This document shows, one piece after another, positions 1 to 10,600 of a stretch of 64,000 bases of DNA. Under the pieces are notes generated by a model, which was not told where the DNA came from, ran no database searches, and saw only the letters and a list, made by a program, of their open reading frames with translations. The first letter of the stretch is position 1. Every line of letters begins with the position of its first letter. The stretch comes from Paenalicyclobacillus macrosporangiidus (GTDB lineage: Bacteria; Bacillota; Bacilli; Alicyclobacillales; Alicyclobacillaceae). Position numbers and translations under genes: made by a program. The stretch spans positions 47,271 through 111,270 of the forward strand of contig NZ_FPBV01000013.1 of assembly GCF_900116805.1 (NCBI RefSeq). Direction: 5' to 3'.

Positions 1-2451
<2,451 letters not shown>

Positions 2452-2473
2452 ACCGGCGGAGGGATGCAGCCGA

Positions 2474-2509
2474 ACGGGCGGGGGCGGTCGCGGAGACGCC
2501 CCCGCCCGT
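2474..2509 (+). terminator. Strong GC hairpin after leuS, putative terminator
   Basis: An 11-bp perfect stem (CGGGCGGGGGC at 2475-2485 with GCCCCCGCCCG at 2498-2508) gains one A-T pair outside and one G-C pair inside. It lies 22 nt after the leuS stop. No clear T-tract follows, so intrinsic termination is inferred from stem strength and position only. Confidence 0.45.
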
Positions 2510-2642
2510 CGTCGTCGGCCCTCCGGGACGCGGAACAGGCCGATTCGGTATCCCTCGCGTCCGGGCCTGCCTCCGAACCTGGCGCGGAGCGCAGGATTTC
2601 GCCGGTCTCCCGCCGAACTTGACTGGCGTGGAGGTGGCCAGG

Positions 2643-3371
2643 GTGGCCGAGCAGCGAAGGACGCTGGAGCTGAAGTTGTACCACCGCATCGCGAACGCCA
2701 TCCGAAGCCAGATTGAACAGGGCTTGTTGAGGCCCGGCGACAGGTTGCCGCCGTTGGGAGCGTTGGCGGAGCAGTTCGGGTGCAGCCGGGCCACCGTGCG
2801 GGAGGCGCTGAGCGCGTTGCGCGGACAGGGGTTGATAGAGTTCCGCCACGGGGACGGCACGTTCGTGCGCACGGCTTCCGTCGAGATGTGGATGGAGCCG
2901 CTGGATGCCGCCGTCCTGTTGTCGCTCAGCGACGCGCGGCAATTGGTGGAACTGCAGACGGTGGTGCTGGCAGGTGCCGCGGCGGCGGCCGCCGAACGGT
3001 CGGAGGCGCAGCGCCTGGCGGGCTTGGCCCAGGCCCTGTTCCGGCTCGAGTGCGCGCTTGCGGATGAAGAAGAGGCGGTGGCGGCCGAATTGGCCTTTCA
3101 CGTGTGCCTCGCCGCATGCGCCGACAACGTGTTGCTGGAGAACGTCGTGCGCGTCCTGCAGGAGGGGTTGCGCAGCGTCATCCGGCTGGCCAACCGGGAT
3201 CGCGGCCCGGGGACTTCCTTCTGCCGGGCGCTGTACGACGCGGTGGCCGCCGGGGATCCGAGACGGGCCCGGGAGGAGGCATTCCGATACGGACAGGCCC
3301 TGGCCGCCAGCCTGGAGCGCCTGCGCGGGACCGGTGTTCCGTCCGGCTCTCCCGCTGCCGAATCCCGATGA
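2643..3371 (+). CDS. GntR/FadR-family transcriptional regulator
   Basis: A DNA-binding regulator of 242 residues. The N-terminal winged helix (about residues 8-75) shows the GntR pattern: LYHRIANAIRSQIEQGLLRPGDRLPP, then CSRATVREALSALRGQGLIEFRHGDGTFV. The C-terminal all-helical part resembles an FCD ligand-sensing domain, with histidine and acidic positions around AFHVCLAACADNVLLENVVR. GTG 2643 is preferred because GGAGGTG at 2630-2636 sits 6 nt before it. The frame is open further upstream, but that stretch overlaps the leuS hairpin. The effector is unknown, and no adjacent metabolic operon identifies it. Confidence 0.88.
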   Translation: MAEQRRTLELKLYHRIANAIRSQIEQGLLRPGDRLPPLGALAEQFGCSRATVREALSALRGQGLIEFRHGDGTFVRTASVEMWMEPLDAAVLLSLSDARQLVELQTVVLAGAAAAAAERSEAQRLAGLAQALFRLECALADEEEAVAAELAFHVCLAACADNVLLENVVRVLQEGLRSVIRLANRDRGPGTSFCRALYDAVAAGDPRRAREEAFRYGQALAASLERLRGTGVPSGSPAAESR

Positions 3372-3479
3372 TGTCTTTCGCATCCTGTGGCCATGCCCCG
3401 GTGCATCCCTCTAGCCACTTCCGGGGTGCCGGTGTATAATGTGGATGTAAGCGCTATCATGTTCGGGTGGTGACCGCCT

Positions 3480-3905
3480 GTGATGGCGAAGATCTTGATT
3501 GCGGCATTCGGTGAGGAGTCACGCATGTATGTCGCCAGGAGCAAGCAGCGCGGGCTCGAAGTGCGCGTGCTCGACTGCTTTGACGAATACCGCCTGCGTT
3601 TGGTCCGGTGGTTTGGCGAGGACGTGTTGAAGGTGCAGGGCCACCGGGCGGACGTTCGCCGCGCGGTGGCGGACGAGGGGTTTGACGCCGCCCTGGTCCA
3701 CGATCCGGGGGATTTGGTGCGCACGGCGCTGATTGTGCAGGCGCTGCATGACGCCGGCGTGCCGAATGTCCTGGTGGTGACGCACGACGCGCAGCGCCGG
3801 GCCATCTACAGCCGCTGCGGGGCGCATCGGGTATTGCTGGCGTTCCACCCGGAACAGGCCTGGCAGGTGGTGAGCCGGGAGCTGCCGAGTTTCGTCAGCG
3901 CCTGA
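3480..3905 (+). CDS. Small TrkA-N/RCK-like Rossmann protein, function unknown
   Basis: A 141-residue cytoplasmic protein starting at GTG 3480 or the adjacent ATG 3483. It opens with a beta strand (KILIAAFGEE) and later has a run resembling the TrkA-N/RCK nucleotide-binding fold: VHDPGDLVRTALIVQALHDAGVPNVLVV, then an arginine and GAHRVLLAF. No membrane segment or second RCK_C domain is visible, so it could be a lone sensor subunit of a K+ channel or transporter, or another Rossmann protein. A TATAAT at 3435-3440 lies about 40 nt upstream without a good -35 box. The function is not established. Confidence 0.6.
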   Translation: MMAKILIAAFGEESRMYVARSKQRGLEVRVLDCFDEYRLRLVRWFGEDVLKVQGHRADVRRAVADEGFDAALVHDPGDLVRTALIVQALHDAGVPNVLVVTHDAQRRAIYSRCGAHRVLLAFHPEQAWQVVSRELPSFVSA

Positions 3906-4004
3906 ACCAGCACGGTCGCATTTGAGGCGGATCACGCCGCGTCCCGGGCGTCCTGGCACCCAGGCCGGCGCATTCAGATGAAACCGGAAAATCGGAGAAC
4001 CTGC

Positions 4005-4030
4005 CCGCCGGAACGAGGCGGCTTGTTTTT
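4005..4030 (+). terminator. Short hairpin plus T-run, putative terminator
   Basis: CCGCC at 4005-4009 pairs with GGCGG at 4017-4021, followed by CTTGTTTTTT. It lies about 100 nt after the TrkA-N-like gene and is a weak but standard-looking intrinsic terminator. Confidence 0.4.
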
Positions 4031-4121
4031 TGTGGTATCATCCTGTTGTGGAACCTTTGGCACACTGAGCGGCCGGAGGCGGGCGTCTGCCGCTTCCGGA
4101 CCGCCGATGGGAGCGGTGCGA

Positions 4122-4307
4122 GTGTCTCGGACAGCGAAGGTCGCGTACTTCTTTCTCGCGATCGCGACCATGGCCTGTTTTGCCGCCGGAAGCGCCTCTC
4201 TGGCGTCGGAACGGGGCGCATGGGCGGCCGCGTGGTTCGTGTTGGCCGTCGCGCTGGCGGCGGCTGGGTTTGTCGCCAAACGGCGCATCCTCAAACGGCC
4301 TCGGTGA
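4122..4307 (+). CDS. Small two-helix membrane protein (DUF5325/YlaF-like)
   Basis: About 61 residues with two hydrophobic segments (AKVAYFFLAIATMACFAAGS and AWAAAWFVLAVALAAAGFVA) and a basic tail (KRRILKRPR). The arrangement resembles the small Bacillus YlaF/DUF5325 membrane protein. GTG 4122 is chosen because GGGAG at 4109-4113 precedes it by 8 nt. ATG 4107 in the same frame would add five residues. The function is unknown, and the family match rests on topology and the tail only. Confidence 0.55.
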   Translation: MSRTAKVAYFFLAIATMACFAAGSASLASERGAWAAAWFVLAVALAAAGFVAKRRILKRPR

Positions 4308-4420
4308 AATCTCCGCGCGGATGCGGCGCTGAACGCGCTGCAGCGGAGGATCCTCCACGCTCACCGGCTGGACGGAAAGGGCGGGACTCAAAGGTGGCGT
4401 CACCGCGCCAACAAGCGTTG

Positions 4421-5545
4421 ATGAAACGGTACCTGTGGCGGCTCGTCGAAGTCGTCTCCCTGCTTTGCCTGGTCAGCATCACGGTCTTGTTGTTCGTCTG
4501 GCTGATGCCGTACATCCTCCCGTTCGTCACGGGGGCATTTTTCGCCATCCTGCTGTGGCCGTTGGTGCGCTGGCTGGAGGGCCGCGGCATGCCGCGGACG
4601 CTGGCGGTCTCGGTGGTGATGGCGGGCATCGTCCTCCTGTTCGTCGCCCTCTCCATCTACGTCGTGGTGCAGGTCGCCCGGGAGGCGGCGTTGTGGTCCT
4701 CGAGCGTCCCCATGTATTTCAACGAGGTGCAGGCGTGGCTGGCCCGGCAGATTGAACTCGGACGGGCTTGGTATGGCCAGTTGCCGCCCAGCGTCACCAA
4801 CCAGATTGAATCCGCCGCGTCGGAAGCGGTCACGTCGGTGGAAACGTTCTTCTCCGGTCTGGCCAGTTGGGTGATTGACTCGGTGACCAAGCTGCCGGAG
4901 TCGCTGTTCGTCACCGCCGTGGCGCTGATTGCCACGTTTTTCATGCTCGTCAACCGGGAACGGATGGTCCGCGGATTCCTGCGCCTGCTGCCGCCGGGGT
5001 GGGGGGACAAGGTCCAGGTCGTGGCGGGCGACATGATGCGCGCGTTTCTCGGCAGCCTGCGCGTGCAGGTGGTGCTGATGCTGATGTCCGCGGTGCTCGG
5101 CGTGATCGGCATGTGGATCGCGGGCATCAAATACGCGGTCATCCTCGGTATCCTGTTCGGCATCACCGGCCTGGTGCCCGTCGTCGGGTCGGCCATCATG
5201 ACCGTGCCGTGGATGCTCGGCGCCCTGCTGATTGGCGACGTGGCGTTGGCCCTCAAGGTACTGGTGATCCAGCTCGCCATCTCGCTCATCCGCCACCTGG
5301 TGGAACCCAAGATCCTCGCCGATTCTGTCGGGCTCGACACCCTGTCCACGCTGTTCGCCCTGTATGTGGGGATGAAGCTGATGGGCGTGTTGGGCCTGTT
5401 CCTCGGCCCAATTGTGTTGATTGGGATCAAATCGCTGCTGCGCATCCGCCTGTTGGTCGACTTTCTGCCGATCCCGGAGGTGGAGAAGGAACCGGCCCAG
5501 GAACCGGACCCGGCGCCGGGCGGGAAGGGGGAGCCTTCGCGGTGA
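4421..5545 (+). CDS. ytvI: Sporulation membrane protein YtvI, AI-2E transporter family
   Basis: A polytopic membrane protein of about 374 residues, the usual length for YtvI. The AI-2E/PerM fold shows an N-terminal hydrophobic block, a soluble amphipathic central region (about residues 85-160), then several membrane segments with the family signature around FGITGLVPVVGSAIMTVPW and LVEPKILADSVGLDTLSTLFALYVG. The C-terminus is a Pro/Glu-rich tail. ATG 4421 is used, but it has no clear ribosome-binding site. GTG 4394 in frame is an alternative that adds nine residues. The stop overlaps the next start (GTGA), implying translational coupling. The family is linked to sporulation in Bacillus; the substrate is unknown. 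Confidence 0.85.
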   Translation: MKRYLWRLVEVVSLLCLVSITVLLFVWLMPYILPFVTGAFFAILLWPLVRWLEGRGMPRTLAVSVVMAGIVLLFVALSIYVVVQVAREAALWSSSVPMYFNEVQAWLARQIELGRAWYGQLPPSVTNQIESAASEAVTSVETFFSGLASWVIDSVTKLPESLFVTAVALIATFFMLVNRERMVRGFLRLLPPGWGDKVQVVAGDMMRAFLGSLRVQVVLMLMSAVLGVIGMWIAGIKYAVILGILFGITGLVPVVGSAIMTVPWMLGALLIGDVALALKVLVIQLAISLIRHLVEPKILADSVGLDTLSTLFALYVGMKLMGVLGLFLGPIVLIGIKSLLRIRLLVDFLPIPEVEKEPAQEPDPAPGGKGEPSR

Positions 5546-6060
5546 AGCTCGTCAGCCTGCGGGGGAACGGCCTCCCGCACCGCACTTGGACACGCGCGGA
5601 GGAGACGGCGGAGCCGTGGGTGTTCCGGATCCCGCCCGGGGCGTCCGTCCTGGAGGCGGATGGGCGTTCGTGGTCGAGCGGGTATCCTGTGGTGGCGCTC
5701 TTTTGGCCGGATCGGTACTACCAGGTGTTCCGGCTGTGCAAACCGGAGGGGACCGAATATTACTGCAACGTGATCACACCTCCGGTGTACGACGCCGCGG
5801 CGCGGACCGTCCGGTTTCACGACCTGGACCTGGACGTGTACGTGGATGCCTCCGGCGTGAGGCTGCTCGACGCCGACCAGTTCGAAGCCCGCCGCCCGGA
5901 ATACCCGTCCGCTTGGATCGAGGCCGCCCTGGCGGCGGCCGAAGAGTTGACCCGACTGGCGCAAAACCGGCAAGGTCCGTTCGCTTCGCTTACCGAACGG
6001 GCCCTCACTCCGTCGCCTTGTTGGCGTCGGCTTCCAACAGCTTGCGCGCCCGCTCCATGA
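5542..6060 (+). CDS. DUF402 domain protein (nucleotide phosphatase-like fold)
   Basis: A 172-residue soluble protein that starts at a GTG overlapping the ytvI stop, with AAGGGGGAG upstream. The DUF402 core is recognisable: a Trp/Tyr-rich strand (ALFWPDRYYQVFRLCKP), EYYCNVITPPVYD, then FHDLDLDVYVDASG and LLDADQFEARR. DUF402 members include YgaC-type proteins and nucleoside tri/diphosphatases, so a phosphatase activity is possible but inferred. The last 56 nt overlap the end of the convergent rsfA gene. An inverted repeat (CCGTTCG at about 5977 with CGAACGG) lies inside the coding end and may terminate transcription. Confidence 0.75.
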   Translation: MKLVSLRGNGLPHRTWTRAEETAEPWVFRIPPGASVLEADGRSWSSGYPVVALFWPDRYYQVFRLCKPEGTEYYCNVITPPVYDAAARTVRFHDLDLDVYVDASGVRLLDADQFEARRPEYPSAWIEAALAAAEELTRLAQNRQGPFASLTERALTPSPCWRRLPTACAPAP

Positions 6061-6583
6061 TGGCGAACAAGGTCCGGGAATCCTCCGCCAACTGTTCGGG
6101 AGTCAGGGGTCCGTTCTCCAGGGCCGGCTGCCGTTGGAGCAGGGCCTCCAGTTCCTGCACGCGCTGCTCCAGTTGGCCCTTCTCCTGCTCCAGTTGCGCC
6201 ACCTGCCGGCGCAGGTGCTGGTACTGCTCGTCATACGTCTGTAAGAAGAGAATGACTTCCCGCATGGACGAGGAGGATGTCGCCGTCACCGCGTGACTGC
6301 GGCCCGCCGATGAGCCGCCGGTGCGCGTCGAAGCCGATTTCTGCGCGGCTTTGCGCTCCTGTTTCGCGGCTTCTATCTCCTCACGGCGGTGTTTGCGCAG
6401 CACACCGTTCCAGCGGTACCCGCACGCCGCCGCGGTCCGGCCGAGTTCGGCGGCCGCTTGATCGAACGCGCGCAGCTGCGTGCTGCCGGTGCGAATGTGC
6501 TGCAGGACAATCGCCGCCAGTCGTTCGTCATCCTCTGGCGTCCATGCATCGGAACGGGTGATCCACTTCTCTGCGCTGGTCAA
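6005..6583 (-). CDS. rsfA: RsfA-family prespore transcription regulator
   Basis: A 192-residue protein with an N-terminal Myb/SANT-like DNA-binding region (about residues 9-65: RSDAWTPEDDERLAAIVLQH through ELGRTAAACGYRWNGVLRK). A basic linker follows, then a coiled-coil C-terminal half rich in Leu/Gln/Glu (about 110-160). This architecture is that of RsfA/YlbO, which modulates sigma-F-dependent expression in the B. subtilis forespore. The start is TTG 6583, supported by GGGAGGAA about 7 nt upstream. Its 3' end overlaps the DUF402 gene. The regulatory target here is inferred from the family only. Confidence 0.82.
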   Translation of the reverse strand: MTSAEKWITRSDAWTPEDDERLAAIVLQHIRTGSTQLRAFDQAAAELGRTAAACGYRWNGVLRKHRREEIEAAKQERKAAQKSASTRTGGSSAGRSHAVTATSSSSMREVILFLQTYDEQYQHLRRQVAQLEQEKGQLEQRVQELEALLQRQPALENGPLTPEQLAEDSRTLFAIMERARKLLEADANKATE

Positions 6584-6734
6584 GGAAATTCCTCCCTTAT
6601 CTCGGTACTATACTTTATGTCCAGCGTGTACGAGATTCATACGGCCACGCGGGTTAGCATTCTCAGGATCATCCTATGAGCGACCTGCGGGAACGTGACC
6701 TCGCTGCCGAAAAAATCGTAGGGATCGGCTCGGC

Positions 6735-6756
6735 CCGGAGCCCTAGGGGGCTCCGG
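6735..6756. repeat. Perfect 9-bp hairpin in the mrfA upstream region
   Basis: CCGGAGCCC (6735-6743), loop TAGG, GGGCTCCGG (6748-6756). There is no T-tract. It lies between the divergent rsfA and mrfA genes, just upstream of the LexA-like box. It could be an operator or an mRNA structure; nothing more can be said. Confidence 0.4.
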
Positions 6757-6773
6757 CTTCAGGCTGGATCCGG

Positions 6774-6787
6774 CGAACAGGAGTTCG
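6774..6787 (+). promoter_or_regulatory. LexA/DinR-type SOS box before mrfA
   Basis: CGAACAGGAGTTCG has both perfect half-sites (CGAAC, GTTCG) separated by 4 nt, the layout of Gram-positive LexA operators. It ends 48 nt before the mrfA start. The flanking G and C extend the palindrome by one pair. Regulation is inferred from sequence only. Confidence 0.6.
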
Positions 6788-6835
6788 CCCGTCTGCGGAG
6801 AATCATTTGATAGCGAAGGGGGGAGCAGGCAGTCT

Positions 6836-9106
6836 ATGAACCTCGCCACACTGCTCGACGAGTGGCGCCGGACACCGGAGATGATGCGAAACGTCGCCCA
6901 CTGGCACGTGGAACCTGCGCGCATCGCGCGGTTTCGCGCCGTACCGGACTGGGTGCACGCGGACCTGCGCGCCGCGCTGCAAGCCCGGGGCATCCGGCAA
7001 CTGTACGCGCACCAGGCGGAGGCGTTGGAGGCGGTCCACGCCGGCCGGCACACGATGGTCGTCACCCCCACCGCCAGCGGGAAGACGCTGTGCTACAACC
7101 TGCCGGTCATCGACACCATCCTGAAGGACCCTGCGGCGCGTGCCTTGTACCTGTTCCCCACCAAGGCCCTGTCCCAGGACCAGGTGGCAGAACTCCACGA
7201 GCTGTGCGGGCATCTGCCTTCGCCGGTGCAGTCGTTCACGTACGACGGCGACACGCCGCTGCATGCGCGCCAGCGCATCCGGGAGGCGGGGCACATCGTC
7301 GTCACCAATCCCGACATGCTGCACGCCGCCATCCTGCCGCACCACACCAAGTGGCTGCGGTTGTTCGAGAACCTGCGCTTCATCGTGATTGACGAGGCGC
7401 ACATCTATCGCGGGGTCTTCGGCAGCCACGTGGCCAACGTGCTGCGGCGTCTGCGCCGCATCTGCCGGCATTACGGGAGTCGCCCCGTCTTCATCCTCTG
7501 TTCGGCCACCATCGCCAATCCGGGGGAACTCGCCGCCGAGCTGACCGGGGAGGAGGTGGCGGTGGTGGACCAATCGGGCGCGCCCCAGGGGGAGCGCCAC
7601 ACGGTCTTCTATAACCCGCCCCTCGTCCAGCCGGAGCTCGGTCTTCGCCGGTCCTCGCTGCTCGAAGCGCGCCGGTTCGGGACCCGCCTGGTGCGGGAAG
7701 GCATTTCGACCATCGCCTTCGTCAAGACCCGCACCCAGGTGGAGCTGCTGGCCACCTACTGGAAGTCGGATGTGCCGGAGCGGCTGCGCGATCGCGTCTT
7801 TGGCTACCGAGGCGGGTATCTGCCGAACGAACGGCGGCGAATTGAGCGGGGGTTGCGCGACGGCGAAATCCTCGGGGTGGTCAGCACCAACGCGTTGGAA
7901 CTCGGGGTCGACATCGGCAGCCTGGAGGCGTCCATCACCGTCGGGTACCCGGGCACCATCGCCTCGTTCCGCCAGCAGAGCGGCCGCGCGGGGCGTCGTC
8001 ATGGGGTGTCGTTGGCGCTGTTCATCGCGAACGCCTCCGCCATTGACCAGTACATGGTCCAGCACCCGGAGCACATCCTCGAGGGGGTGCCGGAGGCAGC
8101 GCGGCTGTACCCGGAAAACCTGCTCATCCTCACCGACCACCTCAAGTGTGCGGCGTACGAGCTGCCCTTTGCGCCCGAGGAGCGGTTCGGGGTGGAGACG
8201 ACGGGCGAGCTGCTGGAATACCTGGCCCACCACCGCGTCCTGCACCAGGGCCGCGACGGGCGGTACTTCTGGATGTCCGACGCCTTGCCGAGCCATAGCG
8301 TCTCGTTGCGCAGCGCGGCACAGGACAACGTGGTGATCATCGACCAGACGGCCGCGCGGCCGCAGGTCATCGGCGAGACGGACCGCTTCAGCGCGCTGAC
8401 GACACTGCACGAGGAGGCCATCTACCTGCATCAATCGCGGCCCTACCAGGTCGAGCGGTTGGACCTCGAAAACGGCAAGGCGTACGTTCGCCAGGTGGAT
8501 GTGGATTACTACACGGACGCCGAGCTGGCGGTGCGGTTGCAGGTGCTCGACGTGCTGGCGGACAAGCCGGCCGGCGCCGCGGCCCGGCACCACACGGGCG
8601 AGCTGATGGTCAATGCGGTGCCGACCCTGTTCAAGAAGATCAAATTCGACACGCACGAGAACCTCGGCTGGGGCAAGATCCACTTGCCCGAAGCGGAGCT
8701 GCATACCGTCGGCTACTGGTGCCGGTGGGACAAGCGGAGCATCCCGTGGGACAACGAGCGGTGGGAGACGGCCCTGATGGGTCTCGCGCATGTCCTGCGC
8801 CACGCCGCCGCCCTGCACTGCATGTGCGCCATCGGCGACCTGCACTGGGCGGCCGAGGTGCGCGATCCGCTGGACGGCCAGCCGACGCTCTATCTGTACG
8901 ACGCTTATCCGGGCGGCGTCGGCCTGGCGGAGCGGGTGTTCCGCGACGCGGATCCGGTTCTTTCCATCGCCCGCGCCATGGTGGCCGACTGCCCGTGCGA
9001 GGCCGGCTGCCCGTCGTGCATCGGGCCGGGGCGCGGCGACCGCGCGGCGAAGGCCCTGGTGCTGCGCCTCATTGACGAAACCCGCACCGCCGAGGCGTCC
9101 GATTGA
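6836..9106 (+). CDS. mrfA: DNA-repair helicase MrfA (YprA, DUF1998 family)
   Basis: A superfamily 2 helicase of 756 residues. The N-terminal RecA domain has Walker A (VVTPTASGKT, about residue 75), the Walker B box VIDEAH and the motif III SAT box. The second domain carries SGRAGRRHGVSLALFI. The C-terminal DUF1998 region ends in four zinc-ligand cysteines (DCPCEAGCPSCIGP). B. subtilis MrfA (YprA) acts with MrfB in a UvrABC-independent repair route for mitomycin C lesions. The start is ATG 6836 behind a GGGGGGAG ribosome site. mrfB follows after 15 nt, so the two are one operon, and a LexA-like box upstream suggests damage induction. Confidence 0.93.
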   Translation: MNLATLLDEWRRTPEMMRNVAHWHVEPARIARFRAVPDWVHADLRAALQARGIRQLYAHQAEALEAVHAGRHTMVVTPTASGKTLCYNLPVIDTILKDPAARALYLFPTKALSQDQVAELHELCGHLPSPVQSFTYDGDTPLHARQRIREAGHIVVTNPDMLHAAILPHHTKWLRLFENLRFIVIDEAHIYRGVFGSHVANVLRRLRRICRHYGSRPVFILCSATIANPGELAAELTGEEVAVVDQSGAPQGERHTVFYNPPLVQPELGLRRSSLLEARRFGTRLVREGISTIAFVKTRTQVELLATYWKSDVPERLRDRVFGYRGGYLPNERRRIERGLRDGEILGVVSTNALELGVDIGSLEASITVGYPGTIASFRQQSGRAGRRHGVSLALFIANASAIDQYMVQHPEHILEGVPEAARLYPENLLILTDHLKCAAYELPFAPEERFGVETTGELLEYLAHHRVLHQGRDGRYFWMSDALPSHSVSLRSAAQDNVVIIDQTAARPQVIGETDRFSALTTLHEEAIYLHQSRPYQVERLDLENGKAYVRQVDVDYYTDAELAVRLQVLDVLADKPAGAAARHHTGELMVNAVPTLFKKIKFDTHENLGWGKIHLPEAELHTVGYWCRWDKRSIPWDNERWETALMGLAHVLRHAAALHCMCAIGDLHWAAEVRDPLDGQPTLYLYDAYPGGVGLAERVFRDADPVLSIARAMVADCPCEAGCPSCIGPGRGDRAAKALVLRLIDETRTAEASD

Positions 9107-9121
9107 ACGGAGGGGGAGCGG

Positions 9122-10600
9122 ATGGCGAGATCCCTGTTGGAGCGCTTGGCGGCTTTGGAGCGATCCGTCGGACGCCGCCCGGAGGCCACGCCGGACGGGG
9201 CGGACGGCGGAGATGCGGCGGGATCACAGGCCGCAGATGGCGGCGCTGCGACCCCCGGGGAGGCGGCAACGGGGACGGCCCCTCGTCCAGGCGGAGACAT
9301 CGTCCGTGAATCGGCTGCGCCGCCGGGGGCCGGGACGGCGCCCGCGGCGGGCGCCACGGGGGCGGCGTCCTCGGAGGGCCTGTGGGCGCTCGGATTTCGC
9401 CCGGTGGATCCCTCCGGGGGCGTCTGGTACCGGACCTTGCGCTACGACCTGCTGACCGTGCACGGCCGGCGACAGTTCGCCGACCTGGCGCGGTGCGATC
9501 TGTCCGCGGCGGCGCGCGCCCTCGGTGTGGACGAGCTGCCGGCGGAGCGGTTGCGCTTCTACGACACGGAGACCACCGGCCTCGGGCAGGGGGCGGGAAA
9601 CGTCCCCTTCCTGCATGCCGTCGCCCGCATCGAGGGCGACGAGCTGGCCGTGCATCAGTACTTCTTGGCCGATCACACCGGTGAACCCGACCTGCTCACG
9701 GCGCTCACCGCCGATCACTTCGCGCCCGGGAGCGTGGTGGTGACCTTCAATGGCAAGTCGTTCGACTGGCCGCTCCTGCAGGCGCGGCTCGCCCTCTGGC
9801 GGCTGCCCCGGGTGGCGGCCGCGCACGCGGACCTCATCCATGCCAGCCGCCGCCTGTGGCGCAGACGCCTCGGCCGGGTCGCCCTGGCCGAGGTGGAAGC
9901 CGGGGTGCTCGGCATTCACCGCTCGGGCGATCTCCCGGGCCGCGAGGCGCCTGCGCGCTACTTCGCGTGGCTGGAGGATGGCAGGGCGGACTGGGTGGAA
10001 CCGGTGTTCGAGCACAATGCCGCCGACGTCTGCAGCCTCGCGGTCCTGCTGGTGGTCGTGGCCGACCTGTTGGCGGGGCGCGAGCCGGCGCGTGGGGCAG
10101 AGGAGTGGCTGGCGCTCGCCCGTTGGTATGACGCGTGGCAGGCGTACGATCTCGCCGCCCGCTGCTACACGGGAGCGGCCGCGAGCCCGGACGCCGGTTA
10201 CGAGGCCCGGTGGCTGAAAAGCCTGTTTCACAAGCGGCACGGGGAATGGGCGGAGGCGGTGGGCATCTGGACGCAGCTCGCGGAGGCGTATCCGCACGCG
10301 GTCCCGCCTCTGGTGGAACTGGCGAAGCACTACGAGCACCGCGCCGGCGACTTGGAGGCGGCGGCCCGCTGGGCGTGGGAGGCGTGGGCGCGCGCGTCGG
10401 CGCTGGCCCGAGTGGCGGATGAAGAGGCGGCGCGGTGGCGCGAGGTGGCGGATCACCTGCGCCACCGGATCGACCGCATCCTCCGCCGTCAGGCGGCCGC
10501 CGCGCGCGTCAGCCGAAGTTCGGGCGCATCGCCAGGGACTCCTGCCGCCGCGCCCGCCGGTGCAGGATCTCGTACACCACGGGCACAACCACGAGGGTGA
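9122..10600 (+). CDS. mrfB: Exonuclease MrfB (YprB, RNase H-like DEDD plus TPR)
   Basis: A 492-residue partner of MrfA. After about 15 residues comes an Ala/Gly-rich low-complexity linker to about residue 85. The DnaQ-like exonuclease domain follows, with the first acidic site in FYDTETTGL, VVTFNGKSFDWPLL in the middle and the last site in FEHNAADVCSLAVLL. The C-terminal part (about 320-450) is helical and TPR-like (YEARWLKSLFHKRHGEWAEAV, PPLVELAKHYEHRAGDLEAAARWAWEA). The tail is again low complexity. ATG 9122 follows GGAGGGGGAG. In B. subtilis the protein is a metal-dependent nuclease needed for mitomycin C repair. The 3' end overlaps the convergent RND gene by 92 nt. Confidence 0.9.
   Translation: MARSLLERLAALERSVGRRPEATPDGADGGDAAGSQAADGGAATPGEAATGTAPRPGGDIVRESAAPPGAGTAPAAGATGAASSEGLWALGFRPVDPSGGVWYRTLRYDLLTVHGRRQFADLARCDLSAAARALGVDELPAERLRFYDTETTGLGQGAGNVPFLHAVARIEGDELAVHQYFLADHTGEPDLLTALTADHFAPGSVVVTFNGKSFDWPLLQARLALWRLPRVAAAHADLIHASRRLWRRRLGRVALAEVEAGVLGIHRSGDLPGREAPARYFAWLEDGRADWVEPVFEHNAADVCSLAVLLVVVADLLAGREPARGAEEWLALARWYDAWQAYDLAARCYTGAAASPDAGYEARWLKSLFHKRHGEWAEAVGIWTQLAEAYPHAVPPLVELAKHYEHRAGDLEAAARWAWEAWARASALARVADEEAARWREVADHLRHRIDRILRRQAAAARVSRSSGASPGTPAAAPAGAGSRTPRAQPRG

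Noticed and set aside
6803..8845. Minus-strand open frame of 680 codons over mrfA
   Set aside because: Antisense shadow of a clear helicase gene, with biased composition and no recognisable motif.
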